Positions 1 to 7,134 are shown, numbered from the stretch's first letter. The stretch is 12,180 nt of DNA from an uncultured Thalassospira sp. (GCA_946885765.1 CAMPHD010000061.1:1-12180); one strand, 5' to 3'. Notes: generated from the sequence alone by a model not told the origin. Numbers and translations: made by a program.

Positions 1-56
1 AACGGCTATCTGCCCAATAAAACCTGATTGGCAATCCCGTTGCTTCGGGACAGCAA

Positions 57-85
57 AAAGCCGCCTTTCATTGAAAGGCGGCTTT
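57..85 (-). terminator. Intrinsic terminator downstream of argJ
   Basis: A near-perfect inverted repeat has arms 57-70 and 72-85 (AAAGCCGCCTTTCA and its complement), giving a stem of about 13 bp with a tiny loop. Read on the minus strand it is followed by a run of five T (complement of 55-59 region), the pattern of a rho-independent terminator. It starts 27 bases past the argJ stop. On the plus strand only three T follow, so leftward termination is favoured. Confidence 0.85.
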
Positions 86-112
86 GATACATTCCGGGCG
101 AGGCCCGTTCAA

Positions 113-1342
113 TCAGCTGCGGTAATCGGCATTGATCGAAATGTAGCCATGCGTCAGGTCGCAGGTCCAGACGGTGGCCTTGCCATCACCAAAGCCGAGA
201 TCGACGTCGATATCGATATACTGGCCCTTGATGTGGGCTGCGACCGGGGCTTCGTCATAATCGGCAACGCGTTCGCCGTTTTTCGCCAGAACAATGCCGC
301 CGATGGAAACGGTCAGCCTGTTCGGATCGGCTTGCACACCGCATTTGCCGACCGCCATGACGATACGGCCCCAGTTGGCGTCTTCACCGGCAATCGCGGT
401 TTTGACCAGCGGGGAATTTGCAATCGACTTGGCGGTGATTTTGGCTTCTGCTTCGCTGATGGCACCGGTGACATTGACGGTGATGAATTTCGACGCACCT
501 TCGCCGTCGCGCACCACCTGATGGGCCAGATCACGCATGACGTCTTCAAGGGCGGTTTTGAAATCGGCCAGTGCCGGATCATCAATACCCGAAACGGCGG
601 CATTGCCCGCCTTGCCGGTTGCGGCCAGAAGGACGGTGTCGGATGTCGAGGTATCGCTATCGACCGTGATGGCATTAAACGACCGGTTGGTGCAATCGGC
701 CAGCAGGGCTTGCAGCAGGTCATGGGGCACGGCGGCATCGGTAAAGAGGAAGCCCAGCATGGTTGCCATGTTCGGCTCGATCATGCCCGAACCCTTGGCG
801 AAACCGGCAATGGTGACCTTCGCGCCATGGATGGTGGCGGTGGCCGATGCGCCCTTGGGGAAGGTGTCGGTGGTCATGATCGCCTTGGCGGCATCAAGCC
901 AGCCAGCGTCATTTGCCAGAAGATCGGGCAGGGCATCGGTGATGCGGTTTGCAGTGGTCGGTTCGCCGATCACACCAGTCGAGGCGGTGAAAATCTCTGT
1001 CTTGTCGCAACTCAGTGCCTTTGCGGCGGCTTCGACTTTGTCGGCGACGAATTTTTCGCCTGCCTTGCCGGTGAAGGCAACCGAGTTGCCGGCATTGACA
1101 AAGAATGCCCGGCCGGTGCCGCCTTTGAGTGCTTCGCGTCCCCAGCGAACCGCGGCCGATGCCGTGGTCGAGGTGGTGAAGACACCCGCGACCTGTGTGC
1201 CCGGTTCCAGTTCGGCCAGAAGGACATCGGGGCGGCCCTTATATCGGATGCCAAGTGTTACGGTATGCAGTTTGACACCGGAAATTGCCGGAAGATCGGG
1301 AAAACCGGCCGGAGCCAGCGGAGAAAGCGAAGTCGCAACCAT
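113..1342 (-). CDS. argJ: Bifunctional glutamate N-acetyltransferase / amino-acid acetyltransferase (ArgJ)
   Basis: This 409-residue cytosolic enzyme of arginine biosynthesis moves the acetyl group from N-acetylornithine to glutamate. In bifunctional forms it also makes N-acetylglutamate from acetyl-CoA. The sequence has the family's autoproteolysis site: KGSGMIEPNMATML at residues 183-196. Cleavage before Thr194 would give alpha and beta chains and expose the catalytic threonine. Other family blocks are visible, such as NAGNSVAFTG (83-92) and TASTGVIGEP (119-128). The length is normal for the family. The ATG is preceded by GAAGGAAA at good spacing. A strong terminator lies between it and the upstream isomerase gene, so argJ probably has its own promoter. 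Whether it is mono- or bifunctional cannot be told from sequence alone; presence or absence of argA/argE elsewhere in the genome would bear on it. Confidence 0.96.
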   Translation of the reverse strand: MVATSLSPLAPAGFPDLPAISGVKLHTVTLGIRYKGRPDVLLAELEPGTQVAGVFTTSTTASAAVRWGREALKGGTGRAFFVNAGNSVAFTGKAGEKFVADKVEAAAKALSCDKTEIFTASTGVIGEPTTANRITDALPDLLANDAGWLDAAKAIMTTDTFPKGASATATIHGAKVTIAGFAKGSGMIEPNMATMLGFLFTDAAVPHDLLQALLADCTNRSFNAITVDSDTSTSDTVLLAATGKAGNAAVSGIDDPALADFKTALEDVMRDLAHQVVRDGEGASKFITVNVTGAISEAEAKITAKSIANSPLVKTAIAGEDANWGRIVMAVGKCGVQADPNRLTVSIGGIVLAKNGERVADYDEAPVAAHIKGQYIDIDVDLGFGDGKATVWTCDLTHGYISINADYRS

Positions 1343-1370
1343 CTGTTCAATTTCCTTCGTTGAACGTGAT

Positions 1371-1406
1371 CATGCCCAAGGTCATGCCAAGCAGGGGATT
1401 ATCCCC
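1371..1406 (-). promoter_or_regulatory. argJ leader with a direct repeat and a small palindrome
   Basis: The roughly 95 bases between the upstream terminator and argJ must hold its promoter. I see an imperfect direct repeat (catgcccaag at 1371-1380, catgccaag at 1383-1391) and a palindrome GGGGAT-T-ATCCCC at 1394-1406. Either could be an operator. No convincing -35/-10 pair was found, so the promoter itself is not placed. Confidence 0.25.
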
Positions 1407-1437
1407 AAAGGTAGCGCATTTGGCACGGGTGGATGAC

Positions 1438-1473
1438 AAAAAAACGGGGTGATGCCCGATGGCTCACCCCGTT
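1438..1473 (-). terminator. Intrinsic terminator of the prolyl isomerase gene
   Basis: Arms AACGGGGTGA (1443-1452) and TCACCCCGTT (1464-1473) form a 10-bp stem with an 11-base loop. On the minus strand the hairpin is followed by a run of seven T (complement of 1438-1444). It lies about 38 bases past the isomerase stop codon, separating that gene from argJ. Confidence 0.9.
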
Positions 1474-1510
1474 CTGGATCTCAGCTTTGAAACCGGTTAA
1501 GCCGTTGGGC

Positions 1511-2365
1511 TTATTCTTTCGGGGTTTCTGCGCTGTCGTCTGCGGCCGGGGCTTCGGTGTTGTTCACCACCTCGGCATCGGATCGGAGTTCCTCAATCAG
1601 GTCCTGAACGGCCTGCTGGGTGACTTCGGCTTCCATCTGCTGACGAACTTCTTCAAGGGTCGGCTGTACGCCGTCCTTTTTCTCTTCAACCAGAATCACG
1701 TGCCAGCCGAACTGGGTCTGAACCGGTTCCTTGCTGTACGTGCCGGCATCCATCGTGAAGGCGGCTTCGGCAAACGGTGCGACCATGTCGCCCTTGTTGA
1801 AGAAACCAAGATCGCCACCATTCGGGGCGGACGGGCCGGTTGATTTTTCTTTGGCGAGTTCGACGAAATCGGCACCGTCGTCAAGCTCGGCAATCACGGC
1901 TTTGGCGTCGTCTTCGTTTTCCAGAAGGATGTGACGCGCGTGAACCTGTGGCTCCGGCTCGTTGGTTTTGACGAATTCGTCGTAATGGGCCTTGATCGCG
2001 TCGTCGGTGACTTTTTCGGTGATTGCGCGCTCAAGATAGGTTTCGGCAACGAGGCGGCGTTCAAGGGCGGCAAGCTGATTCTTGACTTCGTCGTCGTCGG
2101 CAAGACCCGCGTCCTGACCGGCAAGCATCAGCAGGCGCTGATTGATTTCGCGGTCGACAAGCATCGGCTTGAGCATTTCAAACGGGAGCTGGCGATACTG
2201 TTGGGGCAGGCCCTGTTGCGTCGCGCGCACTTCGGATTCCAGGATTTCCTCGCCATTGACGGTTGCAAGAACCTGGTCTTCGGCCGGTGCAGCGTCCTGT
2301 GCCATAACCGGGCTTGCAAACATAACGGTCGCAAGTGACGCAGCGAGTAGGGTTTTGCGCAGCAT
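1511..2365 (-). CDS. Periplasmic parvulin-type peptidyl-prolyl cis-trans isomerase
   Basis: This 284-residue exported foldase is predicted to isomerise Xaa-Pro bonds in envelope proteins. Residues 1-22 form a Sec signal peptide (MLRKT basic end, hydrophobic core, cleavage after SPVMA). Residues 30-130 resemble the SurA/PrsA N-terminal chaperone helices (VNGEEI, then LVDREINQRLL). The parvulin domain spans about 138-228 and shows the family motifs HARHIL (142-147), GGDLGFF (183-189) and FGWHVI (219-224). A glutamine-, glutamate- and alanine-rich helix and an acidic disordered tail follow. It has one parvulin domain, unlike SurA with two, so it is closer to PrsA or to the PpiC-like exported proteins of Alphaproteobacteria. 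The start is supported by GGAG seven bases before the ATG. It is near secA, which fits a role in the export pathway, but that is inference. Confidence 0.93.
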   Translation of the reverse strand: MLRKTLLAASLATVMFASPVMAQDAAPAEDQVLATVNGEEILESEVRATQQGLPQQYRQLPFEMLKPMLVDREINQRLLMLAGQDAGLADDDEVKNQLAALERRLVAETYLERAITEKVTDDAIKAHYDEFVKTNEPEPQVHARHILLENEDDAKAVIAELDDGADFVELAKEKSTGPSAPNGGDLGFFNKGDMVAPFAEAAFTMDAGTYSKEPVQTQFGWHVILVEEKKDGVQPTLEEVRQQMEAEVTQQAVQDLIEELRSDAEVVNNTEAPAADDSAETPKE

Positions 2366-2388
2366 ATTTTCTCCAGACTTTCATTTTA

Positions 2389-2434
2389 GGGGGATTTTGC
2401 CCCATGCCTCACCCCACGGATAAATCACATCCGT
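2389..2434 (-). promoter_or_regulatory. Leader of the isomerase gene with two inverted repeats
   Basis: Upstream of the isomerase start are GGGG-ATTTTG-CCCC (about 2390-2403) and ACGGAT-aaatcac-ATCCGT (2416-2421 with 2429-2434). A weak minus-strand promoter could use TTGTGT and TTTATC with 17-base spacing, which would put the second dyad over the -10 element. These are visible repeats; their function is unproven. Confidence 0.3.
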
Positions 2435-2435
2435 T

Positions 2436-2475
2436 CGTGACACACAAGGGGTCCCCTCGGGTGTCACGGTTTTTT
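2436..2475 (+). terminator. Strong plus-strand intrinsic terminator with no matching gene
   Basis: Arms CGTGACAC (2436-2443) and GTGTCACG (2461-2468) enclose an inner AGGGG/CCCCT stem, and the hairpin is followed by six T (2470-2475). On the plus strand this is a classical intrinsic terminator. On the minus strand no T run follows. All genes on both sides are minus strand, so the transcript it would stop is unknown. It may end antisense transcription or be left over from an older arrangement. Confidence 0.7.
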
Positions 2476-2577
2476 CAAAGCAATCTGGCTAAAATGTGAA
2501 ATGCTGATGTAGCGCGGAAAGCGGTCCGATTAGCCCGGAGGCAAAGAGCAGCGCCGATAGGTGCATGTTGTGCTTAA

Positions 2578-2634
2578 CTAGGCGCGTACATCGACGAAGA
2601 CTCCGCCAAGCGTTACACCGACCGCACTGGTCAG
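2578..2634 (-). other. Coding-like continuation of the 86-residue gene in the adjacent frame
   Basis: Directly after the stop of the 86-residue gene, the -1 frame reads LTSAVGVTLGGVFVDVRA and then TAG at 2578-2580. It has no start codon or ribosome binding site of its own and is blocked by a TGA just upstream. It joins the 86-residue frame if one A is added to the A4 run (complement of 2635-2638): GAA AAC TGA becomes GAA AAA CTG. That would give a protein of 104 residues. It is either a remnant after a one-base deletion, a sequencing error, or chance. Confidence 0.35.
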
Positions 2635-2891
2635 TTTTCAATTGCCGTTGGGGATACAGGATTGGGAAGGGCACCATCGCCTAATGTTTCATCAAGGCGC
2701 AGATTGATCCGCAGGCTTTCATCGATCTGATCAATGATGCGGCGTCCTTCGCGAACATTTTGCGGCTCCGGGGACGGGCGGTTTTGCCGCGTGTCGGGCT
2801 GAATGTCGGCGGTCGCAACACGACGGGACGTTGCCAGCAAATCGGCAGATCGTCCCTGGGTGCTGTTATTAAACGACGGGTGTCCAAACAT
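2631..2891 (-). CDS. Small hypothetical protein, possibly truncated by a frameshift
   Basis: This 86-residue protein resembles nothing I recognise. It has no signal peptide, membrane segment, cysteine or tryptophan. The first half is polar and probably disordered (rich in S, T, R, N, P). The second half has a likely amphipathic helix at about 46-71 (NVREGRRIIDQIDESLRINL). The gene is well supported by an excellent ribosome binding site, AGGAAGGAGGTG, just before the ATG. It lies 69 bases downstream of the 367-residue gene on the same strand and is probably co-transcribed with it. The stop follows an A4 run, and a coding-like stretch continues for 18 codons in the next frame, so the natural product may be about 104 residues. 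No clear minus-strand terminator follows. Confidence 0.7.
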   Translation of the reverse strand: MFGHPSFNNSTQGRSADLLATSRRVATADIQPDTRQNRPSPEPQNVREGRRIIDQIDESLRINLRLDETLGDGALPNPVSPTAIEN

Positions 2892-2920
2892 TCAGCACCT
2901 CCTTCCTGAAGGGCTGCGGG

Positions 2921-2950
2921 ACGGGAGCGGCAATTGCTGCCCCATCCCGT
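2921..2950 (-). other. Intercistronic hairpin between the 367- and 86-residue genes
   Basis: Arms ACGGGA (2921-2926) and TCCCGT (2945-2950) enclose an inner GGCA/TGCC stem (2929-2932 with 2938-2941). It lies between the stop of the first gene and the ribosome binding site of the second. No T run follows on the minus strand, so it is not a terminator. It could protect the upstream mRNA from 3' decay or set the relative expression of the two genes. Confidence 0.4.
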
Positions 2951-2960
2951 GCTGCTATGG

Positions 2961-4064
2961 TCAGGCCAGAACGTCCTGTTCCTGGCTTGGGTCAATTACG
3001 GAAACGGTTTCACCGTTCGGCAACTGGAAGGTGGCACCGTTTTCATCCTGTCCGAAACGGCCCATCGGCATCAGCATGTCGACCGACAGTTTCAGCATTG
3101 GATCACCAGAGCCGTCTTCGGCCATGGTTTCGGTTACGCCACGTACGACCAGGGTTGCCTGTTCCATGATCTGGGCATTGAGTTTCGCCATGCGGCTGGC
3201 GAGAATGTCCTGCATGCTGGCATCTTCGGTGGTGCCATCTGCATTTTCTTTGCCCTCGGCTGCCGGTGCGGCCCCGGTGGTATCAAGCATCAGATCGCGG
3301 ATGAAGTCTGCGACTCCGCTGCCTTCCATGTCAAACAGAAGACCGCCATTGCCAGCACTTGCCGGATTGCCCAGCATATCGACCAGATTACCGCCGCCCA
3401 GGCCGTTCATCACGGCGCCAAGTGCGCCCATCGCAGCACCCATGCTGTTGCCGATGGCAACGGCTTCGGTTCTGACGATCTGAACTTTGGATGCCTCGTA
3501 TTTGAACGAGAATTCGCCGGTTTCGCTGTTGATGTTGATATCAAGGGACTGCATGGCCATCATCGCGGACTCGGAAACCCCGACACCGGCACCATTCGCC
3601 CCGGCATAAGAGATTTCGGTGCGCGAATGGCTGGCAATCGCCTGCTGGAAGGAGAAATCGATCTGACCGTCATCGGCGGCCATTTCGCGGATTCCCTTGA
3701 ACATCGCGTTGGTTGCGGCAAGGGCTTCCTTGTCATCCATTCCGGCCAGTTTGAACATTTCGACCATGTCATCCTTGATCAGTTCAAGGGCAGCGTCGAG
3801 CGCCTTGGCGAAAAGTTCATCGGTGGTCATCGGTTCGGATGTCAGGGATTTTGAACCGGCAGCCTGCAACGGGTTTTTATCCGCATTGCGTGCAGCAACG
3901 GCATCTTCGGACAGATCTACAGGATCAACAACCGGATGCTGTTTCGAGCCGGCCTGTGTCGCACCGTTGCCCGAAGGATTCCCGGATGTGGCAATCGGCT
4001 GACGCGTATCGGTCAGTGAAGACTGTCCCTGTCGAAAGGGATTAAGCGTGGAGAAATCCACCAT
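2961..4064 (-). CDS. Uncharacterised 367-residue protein, Met/Gly/Ala-rich, no Cys or Trp
   Basis: I do not recognise the family. The N-terminal 75 residues are polar and probably disordered and contain DPVDLSEDA (47-55), like the short D-x-V-x-L-S-x-x-A motif of FlgM-like and other flagellum-associated proteins. Residues 80-131 look helical (TTDELFAKALDAALELIK onward). Residues 135-203 look beta-rich (SLDINI, GEFSFKYEASKVQIV). A Gly/Met/Ala-rich stretch follows at 204-245, then an Ala/Glu-rich linker, a helix at about 283-315, and a short C-terminal tail. There is no signal peptide or membrane segment. The start is certain: AGGAGGAGGAA lies just before the ATG, and a good sigma70-type promoter is about 90 bases upstream. 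Lack of Cys and Trp, low complexity and an acidic character are common in secreted or surface-assembly proteins; that is inference only. Confidence 0.8.
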   Translation of the reverse strand: MVDFSTLNPFRQGQSSLTDTRQPIATSGNPSGNGATQAGSKQHPVVDPVDLSEDAVAARNADKNPLQAAGSKSLTSEPMTTDELFAKALDAALELIKDDMVEMFKLAGMDDKEALAATNAMFKGIREMAADDGQIDFSFQQAIASHSRTEISYAGANGAGVGVSESAMMAMQSLDININSETGEFSFKYEASKVQIVRTEAVAIGNSMGAAMGALGAVMNGLGGGNLVDMLGNPASAGNGGLLFDMEGSGVADFIRDLMLDTTGAAPAAEGKENADGTTEDASMQDILASRMAKLNAQIMEQATLVVRGVTETMAEDGSGDPMLKLSVDMLMPMGRFGQDENGATFQLPNGETVSVIDPSQEQDVLA

Positions 4065-4083
4065 TTCCTCCTCCTGAGGCTTC

Positions 4084-4120
4084 TTTCGCGCAAGGGGTTG
4101 AGCCCTGATACGTCGCGAAA
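4084..4120 (-). other. 5' leader hairpin of the 367-residue gene
   Basis: Arms TTTCGCG (4084-4090) and CGCGAAA (4114-4120) enclose a smaller AGGG/CCCT stem (4093-4096 with 4103-4106). The hairpin lies in the roughly 90-base leader between the predicted transcription start and the ribosome binding site. It could affect mRNA stability or translation. No riboswitch class is recognised. Confidence 0.35.
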
Positions 4121-4160
4121 AAGATGAGCTACTTGCTCTCTAATTCAAAGTTGAACACCG

Positions 4161-4189
4161 ATCATACGTGTTTTTTGTGATTTCCTCAA
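4161..4189 (-). promoter_or_regulatory. Sigma70-type promoter for the 367/86-residue unit
   Basis: On the minus strand, TTGAGG (complement of 4184-4189) and TATGAT (complement of 4161-4166) are separated by exactly 17 bases. They match the consensus hexamers at 4/6 and 5/6. The spacer is A-rich. The predicted start is near 4153, leaving a leader of about 90 bases before the ATG at 4064. Confidence 0.65.
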
Positions 4190-4232
4190 GCATGAAGGAA
4201 ATGACATTCGCGAGTACAGGCAAAGGTTGTGC

Positions 4233-4259
4233 AAGTCCGTCCCTTTGGCCCGGACTTTT
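4233..4259 (+). terminator. Terminator-like hairpin upstream of the secA promoter
   Basis: Arms AAGTCCG (4233-4239) and CGGACTT (4251-4257) are followed by further T to 4259, with an inner CC/GG pairing. The T run is short (four) and then G-rich, so it is only moderately terminator-like. No plus-strand gene precedes it. It may insulate secA from antisense transcription or simply be an operator-type dyad. Confidence 0.35.
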
Positions 4260-4275
4260 GGGGGCCATAACAGCC

Positions 4276-4298
4276 CGAACATTAGTGATAATGGTTCG
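4276..4298. promoter_or_regulatory. Near-perfect 23-base dyad upstream of the secA -35 element
   Basis: CGAAC-ATTA-GTGA-TAAT-G-GTTCG is an inverted repeat with 9-base arms (CGAACATTA and TAAT/GTTCG) interrupted by a single G. It ends five bases before the TTGACA at 4304. The size, symmetry and position fit a binding site for a dimeric regulator, but the regulator is unknown. Confidence 0.45.
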
Positions 4299-4303
4299 TT
4301 CCG

Positions 4304-4333
4304 TTGACAGATGGCAGACAGGGTTCTATCTGT
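4304..4333 (+). promoter_or_regulatory. Predicted secA promoter with overlapping dyad
   Basis: TTGACA (4304-4309) is a perfect -35 hexamer. After 17 bases comes TATCTG (4327-4332), a 3/6 match that keeps the TAT core. The inverted repeat ACAGAT (4307-4312) / ATCTGT (4328-4333) overlaps both hexamers. The predicted start is near 4340, giving a leader of about 58 bases. In the rest of 4065-4397 I see only the leftward promoter and the dyads listed separately. Confidence 0.6.
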
Positions 4334-4397
4334 GATCGGGCCTCGGTATATAGCCGTTGCCCCATAACTGTTTTTTCATTTGTTCAGGAACGTTTTA

Positions 4398-7109
4398 ATG
4401 CTCGGCGTAATTGCCCGGAAAATTTTCGGTTCAGCTAACGATCGTGAAGTCAAAGCCCTGCGGGCCACGGTCGAGCAAGTCAATGCCCTTGAACCCGAAG
4501 TCGAGAAGCTTAGTGACGACGAACTGCGCGCCCGTACCGATTGGCTGCGCGAACGTCTGTCGAAGGGCGAGACTCTGAAGGATATTCTTCCTGACGCATT
4601 TGCCACCGTCCGCGAGGCGGCTAGGCGTGTGCGCGGCGAACGTCATTACGATGTCCAGCTTATGGGCGGTATGGTCCTGACACTTGGCAAGATTGCCGAG
4701 ATGAAAACCGGTGAGGGTAAAACGCTTGTTTCGACCCTTCCGGTTTATCTGAACGCGATTGAAGGCAAGGGCGTTCACGTTGTTACGGTCAACGATTACC
4801 TTGCGCGTCGTGACGCGGAATGGATGGGGCAGGTATACGGCTTCCTGGGGCTTAGCGTTGGCGTGATCATGCATGGCATGACCGATGACCAGCGTCGTTC
4901 GGCCTATGCGTGCGATATCACCTATGCCACCAATAACGAGCTGGGCTTTGATTATCTGCGCGATAACATGAAGTTCCGCCTTGAAGACATGGTGCAGCGC
5001 CCGTTCAACTTTGCCATCGTCGATGAGGTTGACAGCATCCTGATCGATGAAGCACGGACGCCGCTGATCATTTCCGGCCCGGCCGAGGACAGTTCGGAAC
5101 TGTATCGCGCGATTGACGCGTTGATCCCGAAACTGACCGAGGATGATTACGAGAAGGATGAAAAGGCACGTGCCGTCACCCTGACCGAAGATGGCACGGA
5201 GAATGCCGAGCAGCTTTTGCAGCAGATGGGCATCCTGACCGAAGGCACGCTTTATGACGTTGCCAACGTGCATCTGGTGCATCACGTCAATCAGGCGCTT
5301 AAGGCGCACAAGCTGTTCCAGAAAGATACCGATTACATCGTCAAGGACGACAAGGTCGTGATCATTGACGAGTTTACCGGTCGCATGATGGAAGGCCGCC
5401 GTTATTCGGACGGCTTGCATCAGGCACTGGAAGCCAAGGAAAAGGTCAAGATCCAGAACGAAAACCAGACCCTGGCGTCGATCACCTTCCAGAACTATTT
5501 CCGTCTTTACCCGACCCTTGCCGGGATGACCGGTACGGCAATGACCGAGGCAGAGGAATTCGAGGAAATCTACAAACTTCAGGTTGTTGAAATCCCGACC
5601 CATCGCCCGATTGCCCGTAAGGATGCCGATGATGAAATTTATCGGACGGCCAAGGAAAAATGGAACGCGATTGCCGATCTTCTGGAAGATTGCCACAAAC
5701 GCGGCCAGCCGGCCCTTGTTGGCACGGTGTCGATCGAGAAATCGGAAATTCTTGGTGCGTTGCTGAAAGAACGCAAAGTTCCGCACGAAGTCCTGAACGC
5801 CAAGCAGCATGAACGTGAAGCGTTTATCGTGGCTCAGGCCGGTGCGCCGGGCGCGATCACGATTGCCACCAACATGGCCGGTCGCGGGACCGACATCAAA
5901 CTTGGCGGCAACGTTGAAATGCGTGCCGAGATCGAGCTTGCCAATATCGACGACGATGCAAAGCGCGCCGAGGGGATCGAGCGGATCAAGGCCGAAGTCA
6001 AAGCAGACCAGCAGAAGGTTCTGGATGCCGGTGGTCTGTTTGTGATTGGCACCGAACGTCATGAATCACGCCGTGTTGATAACCAGCTTCGTGGTCGTTC
6101 TGGCCGTCAGGGTGACCCGGGTGGTTCGAAATTCTTCCTGTCGCTTGAAGATGACCTGATGCGCATTTTCGGGTCCGAGCGCATGGACGGGATGCTTCAG
6201 AAGCTTGGCCTTCAGGAAGGCGAGGCGATCTATCACCCGTGGATCAACAAGGCGCTTGAAAAGGCACAGCAGAAGGTCGAGGCACGGAACTTCGACATTC
6301 GTAAGAACGTGCTGAAATTCGATGACGTCATGAATGACCAGCGTAAGGTCATTTATGAACAACGCCGCGATCTGATGCAGGCCAAGCATGTTGCCGAAGA
6401 TGTGGCCGACATGCGCAGCGAAGTCGTCGAAGACCTCGTGACCAAATACTGCCCGGAAAAGGTTTATCCGGAACAGTGGGAAGCGGCCAGCCTGCATGAA
6501 GAATGCACGCGTCTGTTTGGCCTTGATCTTCCGGTGAGCGACTGGGTCAAGGAAGAAGGCATTGTTGTCGAAGTCATGCGCGAGCGGATCGAGCAGGCGG
6601 TTGAAAGCAAGATGGCAGCCAAGGTTGCCAATTATGGCGCGGATATCATGCGCCAGGTCGAAAAAAGCCTTGTGCTTCAGCTGTTGGATCAAACCTGGAA
6701 AGAGCATCTTCTCGCACTTGACCACCTGCGTCAGGGTATCGGACTTCGCGCCTATGGCCAGCGCGATCCGTTAAACGAGTTCAAGCGTGAGGCGTTCAAC
6801 CTGTTTGAAGGCATGCTGGTCACATTGCGCGAGCGCGTGACCCAGATGCTGTCGCATGTTGAATTGCAATCTGCACCACGCCCCGAAGACCTTGAGCCGC
6901 GCCGCGCACCGCAGGAAATGCATGAAAATCATCCGGAACCCGAAACCATGGCGGGCGAAGGTGGTGACAGCGCAACGGTCCATTCGCGTGCGGCATCGGG
7001 CAATGTTGACCCCAACGATCCATCGACCTGGGGCCGTGTTGCACGGAACGCCGCATGTCCGTGTGGATCGGGCAAAAAATACAAACATTGCCATGGTCAG
7101 CTGGCGTAA
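4398..7109 (+). CDS. secA: Protein translocase ATPase SecA
   Basis: SecA is the motor that drives unfolded preproteins through SecYEG, cycling between the cytosol and the inner membrane. This copy has 903 residues, a normal length. Nucleotide-binding fold 1 has Walker A MKTGEGKT (102-109) and the DEAD-like VDEVDSI (208-214) followed by [17 protein letters not shown] marks the link to fold 2, which has [10 protein letters not shown] and [13 protein letters not shown]. The scaffold helix and C-terminal linker follow. The tail ends in a zinc-binding motif, [13 protein letters not shown] (887-899, ligands Cys887, Cys889, Cys898, His899), which contacts SecB and lipid in characterised SecA. The start is set at ATG 4398 because CAGGAA lies seven bases upstream. 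An in-frame TTG at 4380 would add six residues but lacks a ribosome binding site. It is monocistronic, with a terminator directly after it. Confidence 0.98.
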   Translation: MLGVIARKIFGSANDREVKALRATVEQVNALEPEVEKLSDDELRARTDWLRERLSKGETLKDILPDAFATVREAARRVRGERHYDVQLMGGMVLTLGKIAEMKTGEGKTLVSTLPVYLNAIEGKGVHVVTVNDYLARRDAEWMGQVYGFLGLSVGVIMHGMTDDQRRSAYACDITYATNNELGFDYLRDNMKFRLEDMVQRPFNFAIVDEVDSILIDEARTPLIISGPAEDSSELYRAIDALIPKLTEDDYEKDEKARAVTLTEDGTENAEQLLQQMGILTEGTLYDVANVHLVHHVNQALKAHKLFQKDTDYIVKDDKVVIIDEFTGRMMEGRRYSDGLHQALEAKEKVKIQNENQTLASITFQNYFRLYPTLAGMTGTAMTEAEEFEEIYKLQVVEIPTHRPIARKDADDEIYRTAKEKWNAIADLLEDCHKRGQPALVGTVSIEKSEILGALLKERKVPHEVLNAKQHEREAFIVAQAGAPGAITIATNMAGRGTDIKLGGNVEMRAEIELANIDDDAKRAEGIERIKAEVKADQQKVLDAGGLFVIGTERHESRRVDNQLRGRSGRQGDPGGSKFFLSLEDDLMRIFGSERMDGMLQKLGLQEGEAIYHPWINKALEKAQQKVEARNFDIRKNVLKFDDVMNDQRKVIYEQRRDLMQAKHVAEDVADMRSEVVEDLVTKYCPEKVYPEQWEAASLHEECTRLFGLDLPVSDWVKEEGIVVEVMRERIEQAVESKMAAKVANYGADIMRQVEKSLVLQLLDQTWKEHLLALDHLRQGIGLRAYGQRDPLNEFKREAFNLFEGMLVTLRERVTQMLSHVELQSAPRPEDLEPRRAPQEMHENHPEPETMAGEGGDSATVHSRAASGNVDPNDPSTWGRVARNAACPCGSGKKYKHCHGQLA

Positions 7110-7134
7110 GCCAACCTATGTGGGTTTGATTTGC

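Noticed and set aside
1..56. Part of another gene at the left edge
   Set aside because: Only 56 bases precede the argJ terminator. A small TCCCG/CGGGA dyad (35-50) is visible, but no coding or promoter assignment can be supported.
71..1363. A 430-codon plus-strand open frame opposite argJ
   Set aside because: argJ on the other strand has clear family motifs over its full length. The plus-strand frame looks like nothing known and begins inside the terminator hairpin; it is an antisense shadow.
2489..2566. A 25-codon hydrophobic minus-strand peptide starting at ATG 2566
   Set aside because: It looks like a membrane peptide (MHLSALLFASGLIG), but has no ribosome binding site, and frames this short are expected by chance.
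2934..3854. A 306-codon plus-strand open frame opposite the 367-residue gene
   Set aside because: This had to be weighed because the 367-residue protein is itself unknown. The minus-strand gene has an ideal ribosome binding site and promoter; the plus-strand frame has neither and starts within the intercistronic hairpin.
4431..6062. A 543-codon minus-strand open frame opposite secA
   Set aside because: Long, but it lies wholly within secA, has no recognisable domain, and reads as low-complexity hydrophobic/basic sequence typical of the complement of GC-biased coding DNA.
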